Source: CAWIMX01 sp963837345
GTDB taxonomy: Bacteria > Acidobacteriota > Vicinamibacteria > Vicinamibacterales > CAVVIG01
Assembly: GCA_963837345.1 (NCBI GenBank)
Contig: CAWIMX010000001.1
Location: 3,906,001-3,970,000 of the forward strand
DNA length: 64,000 bases
Direction: 5' to 3'
Shown here piece after piece: positions 25,447-35,195 of the stretch (position 1 is the first letter of the stretch; each line of letters begins with the position of its first letter). The notes below the pieces were generated by a model. That model was not told the origin of the DNA. It ran no database searches and saw nothing but the letters and a program-made list of their open reading frames with translations. The translations under genes and the position numbers were made by a program.

Positions 25447-27714
25447 ATGTGTCCGGCGAAGCCTGAGCCGCGTCTCCTGATCGTTTCGAATCGGCTCCCG
25501 GTGTCCGTCCGCTGGAAGGCTGGCCGTCCGGAACTGCTCCAGTCTTCGGGCGGCCTGGCGACCGGTCTGGGTGCGTTGCGGGAACGTCAGGCGTCGCTCT
25601 GGATCGGATGGCCGGGCGACGTCTCCCAGGCCTCCCGCGAGCAGAGCCGGGAGATCGACGTCCTGCTGCGCGGCCGCTCCCTCCTTCCGGTGTATTTCTC
25701 GCAGCGCGAGATCGCCGGTTTCTACGACGGCTTTTCGAACGGCGTCCTCTGGCCGCTGTTTCACTACCTGCAGGACCGCGTGCCCATCGACAGCGGGGGC
25801 TGGCGCGCGTACGGACGGGCGAACGAACGCTTCGCCGACCAGGTGGCCGCCGTCTGGCAGCCGGGCGACCGGATCTGGGTGCACGACTATCACCTGATGC
25901 TCCTGCCGCGACTGCTGCGCGAGCGGCTGCCCAACGCGCGCATCGGCTATTTCCTGCATATTCCCTTCCCGGCCGCCGACGTCTTCCGCACGCTGCCCTG
26001 GCGCCAGGCGCTCCTCGAGGGGCTGCTCGGCGCCGATCTGATCGGCTTCCACACGCCGTCCTACGTCCGACACTTCACACAGGTGGTGCAGCAGCTCGCG
26101 GCCATCAAGACGTCGGTCGATCATTTCTGGTGGCAGGGGCGGACGGTCCGCGTCGGCGCGTTCCCCATGGGCATCGACGACGAGCGGTTCGCGATGCTGG
26201 CGAGCGAGATCGACGTCCGCGCCCGCGCCGAGGCGATCCGGAGCGAAGCGCGCGGCCGCCGGATCTTTCTCGGCGTCGATCGACTCGACTACACGAAGGG
26301 CATTCCGCGCCGGCTTCTCGCGTTTCAGCGCCTGCTCGAGCACGAGCCGGCGCTCCGGGATCGCGTGCGGTTCATCCAGGTCGCGGTCCCCTCCCGGATC
26401 GACGTGCGCGCCTACCATGCCTTTCGCCGCGAGCTCGACGAACTGATCGGCCGAATCAACGGGCAGTTCGGAACGATCGATGCGGTCCCGATCCACTACC
26501 TGTTCCGATCGGTGTCGCGCCGGGAGCTCGTGGCGCTCTACCGCGCCGCCGACGTCATGGTGGTGACGCCGCTGCGCGACGGCATGAACCTCGTGGCCAA
26601 GGAATTCTGCGCCTCCCGGATCGACGACGATGGCGTGCTGCTGCTCAGTGAGTTCGCAGGCGCCGCCGACGAGCTCGTCGACGCCCTGATGGTGAACCCG
26701 TACGACATCGAAGGCGTCGCCGACGCCATGGCGCGGGCTCTCGCGCTGCCCGCCGACGAGCGCCGCGGGCGGATGCGAACGCTGCGGGCGCGCGTCCAGG
26801 AGTCGTCCATCGGGCGCTGGGCGGCCTCCTTCCTGGATGGCCTCATGGAGAACGAAGCGCCGGCCGCGCCCGTCGTGGGCGCCTCGACGCCGGCGTTGAC
26901 CGCCGTCGAAGCCGGACGGGCGGCCAGCGAAGGGCGCGTCACGCTGCTCCTCGACTACGACGGCACGCTCGTGCCGTATGCCGCCTCCCCCGAGCTCGCC
27001 GTGCCGGACGCCACTCTGATGCGGCTGCTCGCGTCGATCGCCGCCCATCCGTTCATCGACCTGCATCTGGTCACCGGGCGATCGCGGGAAACGGCGGATC
27101 GCTGGTTCGGCGAGCTGCCGGCGGGGCTCTGGGCCGAGCACGGCGCGGTGCGCCGACGCTTCGGGCATCAGTGGGAATGGCTCGTGCCGCAGGCGCCTCC
27201 GTGGAAAGCGCGCGCGCGCGCCATCCTGAAAGCCATCGCCGCGGAAACCCCTGGATCGCTCGTCGAGGAGAAGGGAGCGGGGCTGGCGTGGCACTACCGG
27301 CTCGCCGACAAAGATCTCGCCTCCCGCCAGCGGACGCGCATCCGCGAACGCGTCGCCGAGGAGCTCGGCGACGCGCCCGTCGACCTCCTTGATGGCCATA
27401 TGGTGCTCGAACTGCGGGCGCACGGCGCGTCGAAGGGCATCGTGGCGCGCCGGATCATGGACGAGCTTTCCTACCCGTCCCATCTCGTCGCGATCGGCGA
27501 CGACACGACCGACGAGGAGATGTTCGCCGCGCTGCCGGAAACCAGCACGACGATTCGCGTGGGCGACGGCGCCACAGTCGCCCGTCACCGCCTCGCCGAT
27601 CAGCGGGCCGTCCGGAGCTTCCTGTCCGCGCTCGTCTCTTCGGCGGTTCCCACGCACAAGCGCGCGGCACGCCTGCTTGCGGAGCAGGAAGAGCTGCGCC
27701 ACTCCGGATCCTGA
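25447..27714 (+). CDS. Bifunctional trehalose-6-phosphate synthase / trehalose-6-phosphate phosphatase (OtsA-OtsB fusion)
   Basis: A 755-residue two-domain protein that makes trehalose from UDP- or ADP-glucose and glucose 6-phosphate. Residues 8-470 are a GT20 synthase: LIVSNRLPV, HDYHLMLLP, FFLH-like GYFLHIPFP, DRLDYTKGI and TPLRDGMNLVAKEF. Residues about 495-735 are an OtsB HAD phosphatase, with nucleophile region LLLDYDGTLVP, then LVTGRS and GDDTTDEEMF. Bacterial enzymes are usually two genes; fused forms are typical of eukaryotes and some bacteria. It has no Shine-Dalgarno and begins right after a -10-like box. Next downstream is the cation ATPase, 35 bp away. Confidence 0.93.
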   Translation: MCPAKPEPRLLIVSNRLPVSVRWKAGRPELLQSSGGLATGLGALRERQASLWIGWPGDVSQASREQSREIDVLLRGRSLLPVYFSQREIAGFYDGFSNGVLWPLFHYLQDRVPIDSGGWRAYGRANERFADQVAAVWQPGDRIWVHDYHLMLLPRLLRERLPNARIGYFLHIPFPAADVFRTLPWRQALLEGLLGADLIGFHTPSYVRHFTQVVQQLAAIKTSVDHFWWQGRTVRVGAFPMGIDDERFAMLASEIDVRARAEAIRSEARGRRIFLGVDRLDYTKGIPRRLLAFQRLLEHEPALRDRVRFIQVAVPSRIDVRAYHAFRRELDELIGRINGQFGTIDAVPIHYLFRSVSRRELVALYRAADVMVVTPLRDGMNLVAKEFCASRIDDDGVLLLSEFAGAADELVDALMVNPYDIEGVADAMARALALPADERRGRMRTLRARVQESSIGRWAASFLDGLMENEAPAAPVVGASTPALTAVEAGRAASEGRVTLLLDYDGTLVPYAASPELAVPDATLMRLLASIAAHPFIDLHLVTGRSRETADRWFGELPAGLWAEHGAVRRRFGHQWEWLVPQAPPWKARARAILKAIAAETPGSLVEEKGAGLAWHYRLADKDLASRQRTRIRERVAEELGDAPVDLLDGHMVLELRAHGASKGIVARRIMDELSYPSHLVAIGDDTTDEEMFAALPETSTTIRVGDGATVARHRLADQRAVRSFLSALVSSAVPTHKRAARLLAEQEELRHSGS

Positions 27715-27749
27715 CGCCCCCCGTCGTACACTCGTCCCGGACGTCGCGC

Positions 27750-30355
27750 ATGACTGAGGACTGCTGGCACGCACTCGCCGCGCGTGAGGCGCTGGACCGC
27801 CTCGCCACGTCCCCCGAAGGACTCAGCCTCGAGGAAGCCACGACGCGGCGCGAGCGCGTGGGCCCCAATCGTCTGCCGCGCGCCCGGCGGGTGTCGGGCT
27901 GGCGGATCCTCCGGGACCAGTTCACCAGCATCGTCGTCGTGCTGCTGGCTGCGGCCGCGGGGGTGTCGATCGCGCTCGGCGACCTCGTCGAAGCGGGCGC
28001 CATCCTCGCTGTTCTGGCGTTGAACGCCGTGATCGGATTCGCCACCGAGTATCGCGCCCGGCAGTCGATGGAGGCACTCCTGCGCTTCGACGTACCGCGC
28101 GCGCCGGTCATCCGCGCGGGCCGGCTCGCGATCGTGGCGGCTGAAGATCTCGTCCCCGGGGATCTGGTCGAGTTGAAGGCCGGCCAGGCCGTGCCGGCCG
28201 ACGCGCGTCTGCTGTCGGCCGCCGACCTCCTGGTCGACGAGGCGGCCCTCACCGGCGAGTCGCTGCCGATCGAAAAGCACGCGGACCGCCTCCTCGACGT
28301 CGCGACACCGCTCGCCGACCGCGTGAACATGGCCTACAAGGGCACGACGATCGCCGGCGGCACGGCGCGGGCCGTCGTGACTGCGACCGGAGCCGCTACG
28401 GAGATCGGGCGGATCGGGACGCTCATCGCCGGGCTCGTGGAAGAGCGTACGCCGCTCGAGCGACGCCTGGACGTGCTCGGGCGCCGTCTCGTGTGGCTGT
28501 CGCTCGGCGTCGCGGCGCTCGTCGGCGCGCTCGAGGCGCTGCACGGCCAGAGGCTCGGCCTGGTGATCGAAACCGCGATCGCGCTCGCCGTCGCGGCGGT
28601 CCCCGAGGCGCTCCCGGCGGTTTCGACGATCGCGCTGGCCGTGGGGCTGCACCGCATGGCCCGCCGGCACGCGCTGGTCCGCCGGTTGCCGGCCGTCGAG
28701 GCGCTCGGGTCGACGACCGTGATCTGCACCGACAAGACGCGTACGCTCACGTCGGGCGAGATGACGGTGGTGCGCGTCTGGACGGCCGGACGCCTCTACG
28801 CGCTCTCGATCGAGGGCGCCGATCCACCGCCCGATCAGGCCCTGCGCCGCGCCCTCGAGGTCGCGGTGCTCTCCAGCCGCCGGCAGGCCGACCCGCCCGA
28901 GAGCGATGCGGCCTCGCGCGATCCCGTCGACGGGGCCATCTTCACCGCCGCCGGACGCATCGGACTCGACGCGACAGCCTTGCACAGCGACCGTCCCGCC
29001 CTCGGGCTCGTGCCGTTCTCCAGCGCCCGGCGGCTCATGGCGTCGTTTCACGACGACTACGGCACGACGACCGCCTGCGTCAAGGGCGCCCCGGCACGCG
29101 TCCTCGAGCTGAGCAGGCTCGAGGGCGCCGAGCGGGACGCGCTCAGCCGGATCAATGCCGACATGGCGTCGGCCGGGCTGCGCGTGCTCGGGCTCGCGAC
29201 GGGCGCGGTGACGACGGTCTCCGAAGCCACGCTCCACGACCTGACCTTCGTCGGCTTCCTGGGACTGATGGATCCGCCCGCCGCCGGCGTGAAAGCGACC
29301 ATCGCCCGGCTTTCCCGCGCCGGCCTGCGAACGATCATGATCACGGGTGATCAGCGGCTGACGGCGGAGGCCGTGGGGCGCGAGCTCGCCTTGCTCCACG
29401 GCACCGCCCAGGTAATCGACGGGCGCGAGCTCGCCGGGATTTCGAGCGGCGAGCTGGACGCCCGCATCGCCGGGGTCGGCGCCTTCAGTCGGGTGACGCC
29501 CCAGGACAAGCTGCAGATCGTCGGCGCCCTTCAGGCTCGCGGCGAGATCGTGGCCATGCTCGGCGACGGCGTGAACGATGCGCCCGCGCTCCGCAAGGCC
29601 GACGTGGGCGTCGCCATGGGCCGCCGGGGCACGGACGTCGCCAAGCAGGCGGCGGCGATTGTCCTGCAGGACGACCGCTTCGAGACCGTGGCTGCGGCCG
29701 TCGAGGAAGGACGCGTCATCTACGACAACATCCAGAAGTTCGTCTTCTATCTGTTCAGCTGCAACCTGGCCGAGATCGCCGTGCTGCTCGTCGCCGGACT
29801 CGCCGGGCTTCCCCCGGTCATCCTCCCCCTCCAAATCCTGTATCTGAATCTCGTCACCGACACGTTGCCCGCGCTCGCCCTGGCGATGGAGCCGGCGGAT
29901 CCTCAAGTGATGCAACGCCCGCCGCGCGACCCCGGATCGACGCTGCTGACACGTGGGTTCCTCAAGCGCGTGGGTCTCTATGGAGGGCTCATCACGGCAT
30001 CGTCGCTGGCGGCGTTTCTGTGGGCGCTCCAACACGCGCCGGATCGGGCGGCCACGATCAGCTTTTCGACGCTGGCCTTTGCGCAGATCCTGCACCTCGG
30101 CAATGCGAGGAGCCGGCGATCCGCCCTCGCGCCCGCCCAGGCGCTCGCGAATCCGTACGCCGTGTGGGCCGTCGTCGTGTCGGCGGGGCTGCAACTGCTG
30201 GCCGTGGAGTTCGGCCCGTTGTCGCGTGTGCTGCGGACCGTGCCTCTCCGGCCTGTCGACTGGCTCGTCGTATCTCGGCGGCCGCGCTTCCGGCCGTCTT
30301 CGGGCAGGCGGTGCGCCTGCTCGCCCGCGCCACACCGGAAGGAAGGACGGCATGA
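27750..30355 (+). CDS. P-type cation-transporting ATPase (P2A/Ca2+-like), frameshift near the 3-prime end and altered DKTGT motif
   Basis: A P2-type ATPase of about 868 residues with an N-terminal cation-ATPase domain, TGES in ALTGESLPIEK, V-P-E-A-L-P in M4, KGAP, TGD and MLGDGVNDAPAL. The phosphorylation motif at residues 328-332 reads D-K-T-R-T instead of D-K-T-G-T, an arginine at an invariant glycine. From about 30271 the natural C-terminus (ISAAALPAVFGQ...) and stop at 30353-30355 lie in another frame; as sequenced, the frame runs on to 30971. Stop and antiporter start overlap as ATGA, which supports the repaired end. Ca2+ specificity is inferred from family and neighbour. Confidence 0.85.
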
Positions 30356-31359
30356 ACACGCTGGCGGGCCTGACGTTGCAGTTCGTCGTGGTGTCCGGCG
30401 TCATCTTGTGGACCGGTGTGCGCCTCTCCCGGTACGGCGACATGATCGGCGAGAAGACGGGGCTCGGCGGGTCGTTCGTCGGTCTCCTCCTGATGGCCGG
30501 CGTGACCTCCCTCCCCGAGCTCATCACGGGCACGAGCGCCGTCGCGCTGTACGGAGCGCGCGACATCGCCGCCGGCGACGCCATCGGCAGCTGCATGTTC
30601 AACCTGGTCATCCTGGCCGCCCTCGATCTGCGGCAGGAGCTACCGCTGTCGACGCGCGTCCATCAGGGCCACGTCCTCACTGCGGCCTTCGGCATCGTCC
30701 AGCTCGCGCTGGTGGGCCTGGCCATCGTCGCCGGCGCCCGGATGCCCACCGTCGGGTGGATCGGCGTCCACAGTCTTGTCTTCATCGGGATCTACGTGCT
30801 GGCGATGCGCACGATCTTCGTGTTCGAGAAGACGCGTCTCGGCGCGGTCGAGCGAGCGCTCGCCGCACAGCACAGCTACGCGGACGTATCGGTTCGCCGC
30901 GCGATCCTCTTGTACGCGGCCACGGCGGTGGTGCTCGTGGCAGCGGCGGCCTATCTGCCCGGCCTCGGTGAGGCGCTCGCCCGTCAGACCGGCCTCGCCA
31001 GCAGCTTCGTCGGCAGCCTGTTCGTCGCCGCCTCGACGTCGCTGCCCGAGATCGTCGTCTCGGCGGCCGCCGCGCGGATGGGCGCGCTCGACATGGCGGC
31101 CGCCAATCTCTTCGGCAGCAATCTCTTCAACGTCGCCATTCTCGGCCTCGACGACATCGCCGACGTCCATGGGTCTCTGCTGCAGCGCGTGGCGCCCGAG
31201 CACCTGGTCACGCTCACCGCGGCCATCATGATGACCGCGGTCGCCATCATCGGTCTCACGTACCGTGCGAGCCGAAAGCGCTTTCGGCTCTCGTGGGACG
31301 CGATCGCGATCGCAGCGATCTACGTCATGGCCGCTGTGCTCCTGCATCTGATGGCATAG
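30352..31359 (+). CDS. Calcium/cation antiporter (CaCA family, YrbG-like)
   Basis: A 335-residue membrane protein with about ten hydrophobic segments. It has the two inverted alpha-repeats of Na+/Ca2+ exchangers: GGSFVGLLLMAGVTSLPEL (about residues 38-56) and ASSFVGSLFVAASTSLPE, the latter followed by AANLFGSNLFN. The conserved T-S-L-P-E glutamates are present in both. It starts inside the stop of the P-type ATPase (ATGA), so pump and exchanger are translationally coupled. This gives primary and secondary transport, probably of Ca2+, in one operon. Confidence 0.9.
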   Translation: MNTLAGLTLQFVVVSGVILWTGVRLSRYGDMIGEKTGLGGSFVGLLLMAGVTSLPELITGTSAVALYGARDIAAGDAIGSCMFNLVILAALDLRQELPLSTRVHQGHVLTAAFGIVQLALVGLAIVAGARMPTVGWIGVHSLVFIGIYVLAMRTIFVFEKTRLGAVERALAAQHSYADVSVRRAILLYAATAVVLVAAAAYLPGLGEALARQTGLASSFVGSLFVAASTSLPEIVVSAAAARMGALDMAAANLFGSNLFNVAILGLDDIADVHGSLLQRVAPEHLVTLTAAIMMTAVAIIGLTYRASRKRFRLSWDAIAIAAIYVMAAVLLHLMA

Positions 31360-31382
31360 GGGAACGCCGGGGCCAGCGCCAG

Positions 31383-32303
31383 TCAGCCCGGCGGCATGGC
31401 GAGGTGCGCCTGACGCAGAACGTCGACCGACCGCCCGAACGCCTGGCGCTCGTCCGCGCTCATGGCGGGCTCGATGACACGGTCGGCGCCATTCGGGCCC
31501 ACCACGGCGGGGAGCGAGATGGCCAGACCGTTGACGCCCATGGCTCCCTCCTGGACGCGCGACACCGTGAGCACGCGGCGCTCGCCGCGAAGCATCGACC
31601 TGAGGAGCGCTGCCGTCACGAGACCAATCGCGTGGTTGGTCGCTCCCTTGCGCCGGATGATCTCGTAAGCGGCGCAACGCACTTCGTCGGCGAGTGCCGC
31701 CTGCCGTTCCCGGCGCCAGCCTGGCCAGTCGGACAGGGCGACGCCGCCGACGCGCGCGCCCGACCAGATCACGACCTCCGAATCGCCGTGCTCGCCGACG
31801 ACCTGCGCGTGAATCGAGCGCGGATCCACGCCGAGCTCCCGGCCGAGCACCTGACGCAGACGCGCCGTGTCGAGCATGGTGCCGGTGCCCAGCACGCGGG
31901 ATGCACGCAACCCCGTGGCCTCGCGCATCGCCTGGGTCAACACATCGACCGGATTCGTGACGACGATGATGATGCCGCGGCAGCCGGCAAGGCGCGCGCC
32001 AATCGAGCGGATCGTCGCGACGTTGTCCCGGAGCAGATCCAGGCGCGTCTCGCCCGGATGGCTCCCCCGGCCCGCCGCCACGACGATCGCATCGGCGTCG
32101 GCCATCGCGTCGAGATCGACCGCCTCGACGGACGCGCTGGGGAAGAACGACGCGCCGTGGCCGAGGTCCATCGCTTCGCCTTCGGCGACCTGTCCGCGCG
32201 CATCGTGCAGCAGCAAGCGGCTCGCCGCCCCGGCTTGCAGCGTGCTGATCGCGACGCTGGATCCGACCCAGCCCGTGCCGATGATGCCGATGGTCGTGAG
32301 CAT
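31383..32303 (-). CDS. L-lactate/malate dehydrogenase family protein, substrate uncertain
   Basis: A 306-residue NAD-dependent 2-hydroxyacid dehydrogenase: IGIIGTGWVGSSVA for the dinucleotide loop, NPVD with catalytic D120, R136, and H172 in VVGEHGDSE. The substrate-binding arginine R87 is in PGETR. The specificity residue (Gln in lactate, Arg in malate dehydrogenases) aligns to S81 in GRGSHPGETR, so the usual rule does not tell which acid it uses. The rest of the loop (PGETRLDLL) is lactate-dehydrogenase-like. It lies 23 bp downstream of the treY stop's antisense side... both genes are on the minus strand, with this one following treY. Confidence 0.85.
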   Translation of the reverse strand: MLTTIGIIGTGWVGSSVAISTLQAGAASRLLLHDARGQVAEGEAMDLGHGASFFPSASVEAVDLDAMADADAIVVAAGRGSHPGETRLDLLRDNVATIRSIGARLAGCRGIIIVVTNPVDVLTQAMREATGLRASRVLGTGTMLDTARLRQVLGRELGVDPRSIHAQVVGEHGDSEVVIWSGARVGGVALSDWPGWRRERQAALADEVRCAAYEIIRRKGATNHAIGLVTAALLRSMLRGERRVLTVSRVQEGAMGVNGLAISLPAVVGPNGADRVIEPAMSADERQAFGRSVDVLRQAHLAMPPG

Positions 32304-32326
32304 CGAGCGATTCTACCTGGTCGCGA

Positions 32327-35195
32327 TCACAGCGATCGCAAGAGGGCCACGGGACACGTCGCCAGGGCGTCTCGAAGGGCCAGCGTCGGTCGTTCCCCGG
32401 GGGCGGCTGACGCGTTCACCGTCTCGCCCGTGAAGAGATTCCGCCACGCTTCCGCCTGGATCGCGGTCGGCAGCGCGATACGCGTGGTCGACCAGACGCG
32501 CTCGCCGGTGGCCCCTTCGCCGGCGCCGAGCCGCAGCATGAGCCGCGGCACGACGGCAATGACGGTCGACGGCTCGAGGTGCCGCGCGAAGGCGATCACG
32601 TAGCGGCTCCCGGGCCCCTCCACGTCGAGTGGCAGGTACCTACCGTCGAGAAACAGCTCAGGCGCGGCCCGGCGCGCGTGCAGTCCGCAGGCCGTCAGAA
32701 AAAGCTTCACGCGCCCGTCGGGCCAGTCGCGCAGGAGCCCCTCGACGTACTCCCGCACGTTCTCGCCGCGCGACAGGCGCGCGAGCCAGGACTCGGCGGC
32801 CGCGAGGGCCTCGGTGCGGCTCGTATAGTCGACGGGCCGCCGGTTGTCGGGATCCACGAAGGTCAGGTCCCACAATTCCGTGCCCTGATAGAAATCCGGC
32901 ACGCCGGGCGAGGCGAGTTTCAGCGTCAGCTGCGCGAGCGAGTTCACGACGGCGAGGCGAGCCAGCCGGCGCGCAAAGGGCACGAACGACGCCAGGAAGC
33001 GCGTCGCCCGCTTCCCGCCCAGCGTGCGTTCGACATAGCGGGAGACGGCTTCGTCGTACGCGGCATGGGGATTGATCCAGCTCGTGTGGAGCTTGGCCTC
33101 CTTCGTCGCCTTGCGCATGAACGCCGTCGCGCGATCGATGAGGTCCGGCGGGGCTCCCGCCGGCAGCGGCGCTTCCGCGGGTTCGGCGGGCCAGGCGCCC
33201 ACGAGCGCCTGATAGAAGAGGTACTCGTCGTTGCGGTCGGGCGCCGGCTCCCCGTCGACCGACGTGCGGTGGTTCGCATTCAAACGCAGCCATTGCGAGA
33301 GGGCGCGCCGCCAGTCGTCGGGGATCTCCGACAGCAACGCGATGCGCGCCCGCGCGTCCTCGCCGCGCTTGGTGTCGTGCGTCGCGGTGGCCGTCATCGC
33401 GAGGGGCCACGCGGCCAGGCGCAGCCGGTTGGCCTCGTGGAACTCGTCGAGCGAGCGCCCGAACCGCGGGGGATCGCCCCCGACTTCGTTGAGGGCGACG
33501 AGCAGGTTGTAGCGGTAGAAGGCGGTGTCTTCGACGCCTTTGGCCTGCACCGGCGCCGTGTACTGCTGGAACTTCATCGCGAACAGCAGGCGGGCGTCCT
33601 CCGCGCTTCCGCCCGCGAGGCCAGGCAGCAGCGCGCTCGTCACGAAATCGAACGTCGAGGCCTCGAACGCCGGGGCTCTCCGCCGTGATCGGGCCACCGC
33701 CACAGCGATCGTCGCGCGATCGGCCTCGCTCGTGGATCCAGCCCGCACGTACGTCCGGTACACGGGAAAGTTGGCCACCACCTCCGCCAGCGTCTTGCGC
33801 AGCACGTTCAGCGTGAAGTCCCGACACGACCGCTCGCGCTCCGATATCTGGTTGAGCGCATGCGCGAGGACGTTCAATTCGCTGGCAAGCGCCGTACGCT
33901 CGATGAGCCGTTTGCTCTCGTACACCACGTCGGCAAACGGCTCCCGGCGCCCGGTGACCTGCACGTAGATGCGCCGCAATCGCGCCGCTCGCTCCCGATC
34001 GATGAACAGCCCGGTCACGTCGTTCAGGAACCCGTAGCCGGTCAGCCCGTCGAGCGCCCAGTCGTCGGGCAACGCCTCGCGCCCCGAGAGAATCTTCTCG
34101 GCCACCACGTAGACGGGCCGCGGCGAGACGGCGCGAAGCCAGGCGAGATACCCCTGCGGATCGAACAGCCCGTCGATGTGATCCAGCCGGATGCCCGTGA
34201 CCCGGCCTTCGCCTATCAGCCGCAGCAGGAGCCCGTGCGTCGCCTCGCGAACGGGGGGGCGCTCCACGCGCAGGCCGGCCAGGTCGTTGATGTCGAAGAA
34301 CCGGCGGTAGTTGATCTCGTCGGACGCGACGCGCCAGCTGGCCAGGCGATACGGCTGCGTCTCGAGCAGCTCGTGGAGCCGGTCGAAGCTCGAGGGATCG
34401 CCCGCGCGGCCGTTGATCCGCGCCAGCGCCTGCTCCACGTGCGCCTGAACGGCCGGAGATGCCGCCGCGAGCGCCGCGAGACGCCGGCGCGCCTCTTCCT
34501 TGCCTCGCTGCCGCTCGGCAACGAGCAGGGGTTCCCGCGAGGTGTAGACGGGAAGGTCGCGAAGCCGGGCGAGAATGCGGTCGAATTCCCGCAGATCCGC
34601 ATCGTGCTCCGGCAGTCGCAGCCGCAGCGCGTCGAGGCCCTCGCTCAGCACCGAGGGTTGCTGGCGCGGATCGATCGGCACGAGTTGGTCCCCGTACCCG
34701 GACCGCCACCGCGCCGTTCTCGAAGACCAGGCGCAGTTCGCCGCGTTCGAGGACGCTGCCGTACTGGTCCGGCAGAATCGGCAGCAGCAGCTTGTTGCGC
34801 AGCTCCGGCTTCACAGGATGCCAGTCGATATCGAAGAACTCCGCGTAAGGCGAGCTCGGCCCGTTCTCGACGACATCGCGCCACCAGGGATTGGAGGCGA
34901 GATCGATGCCCATGTGGTTGGGCACGAAATCCACGATCTGCCCGAGGCCGTGGGCCGCCAGTTCGTCGGCGAACGCGAGATACGCGGCTTCTCCGCCGAG
35001 CTCGTCGCTGATGCGGTTGTGATTCGAGACGTCGTAGCCGTGGGCGCTCCCGGGCCGGGCCTGGAGAAACGGCGAGCAGTAGCACTCGGTGATCCCGAGC
35101 CTGGCCAGGTACGGCACGAGCGTCTTCGCGTCGGCGAACGAAAAGTCCGGACCGAACTGGAGCCGATACGAGCTGACCGGCCGGCGCTTCGTCAC
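32327..35195 (-). CDS. treY: Maltooligosyl trehalose synthase, one frameshift near 34698
   Basis: Converts the reducing end of a maltodextrin to a trehalosyl unit, the step before TreZ. The first 165 residues start at ATG 35195 (SSYRLQFGPDFSFADA, then SPFLQARPGSAHGYDV and DFVPNHMG). One extra base at about 34697-34699 breaks the frame. The remainder, beginning YGDQLVPIDPR and running to 32327, contains GIRLDHIDGL, the GH13 nucleophile region, and YVVAEKIL. It ends with FYQGTELWDLTFVDPDNRRPVDY. Repaired length is 955 residues, within the family range. The start overlaps the sugar-ABC ATPase stop (ATGA), so synthesis and sugar uptake share an operon. Confidence 0.9.

Noticed and set aside
27600..30611. 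A 1003-codon open frame antisense to the cation ATPase
   Set aside because: Composition is that of a high-GC antisense shadow with no domain, and the opposite strand has a complete set of P-type ATPase motifs.
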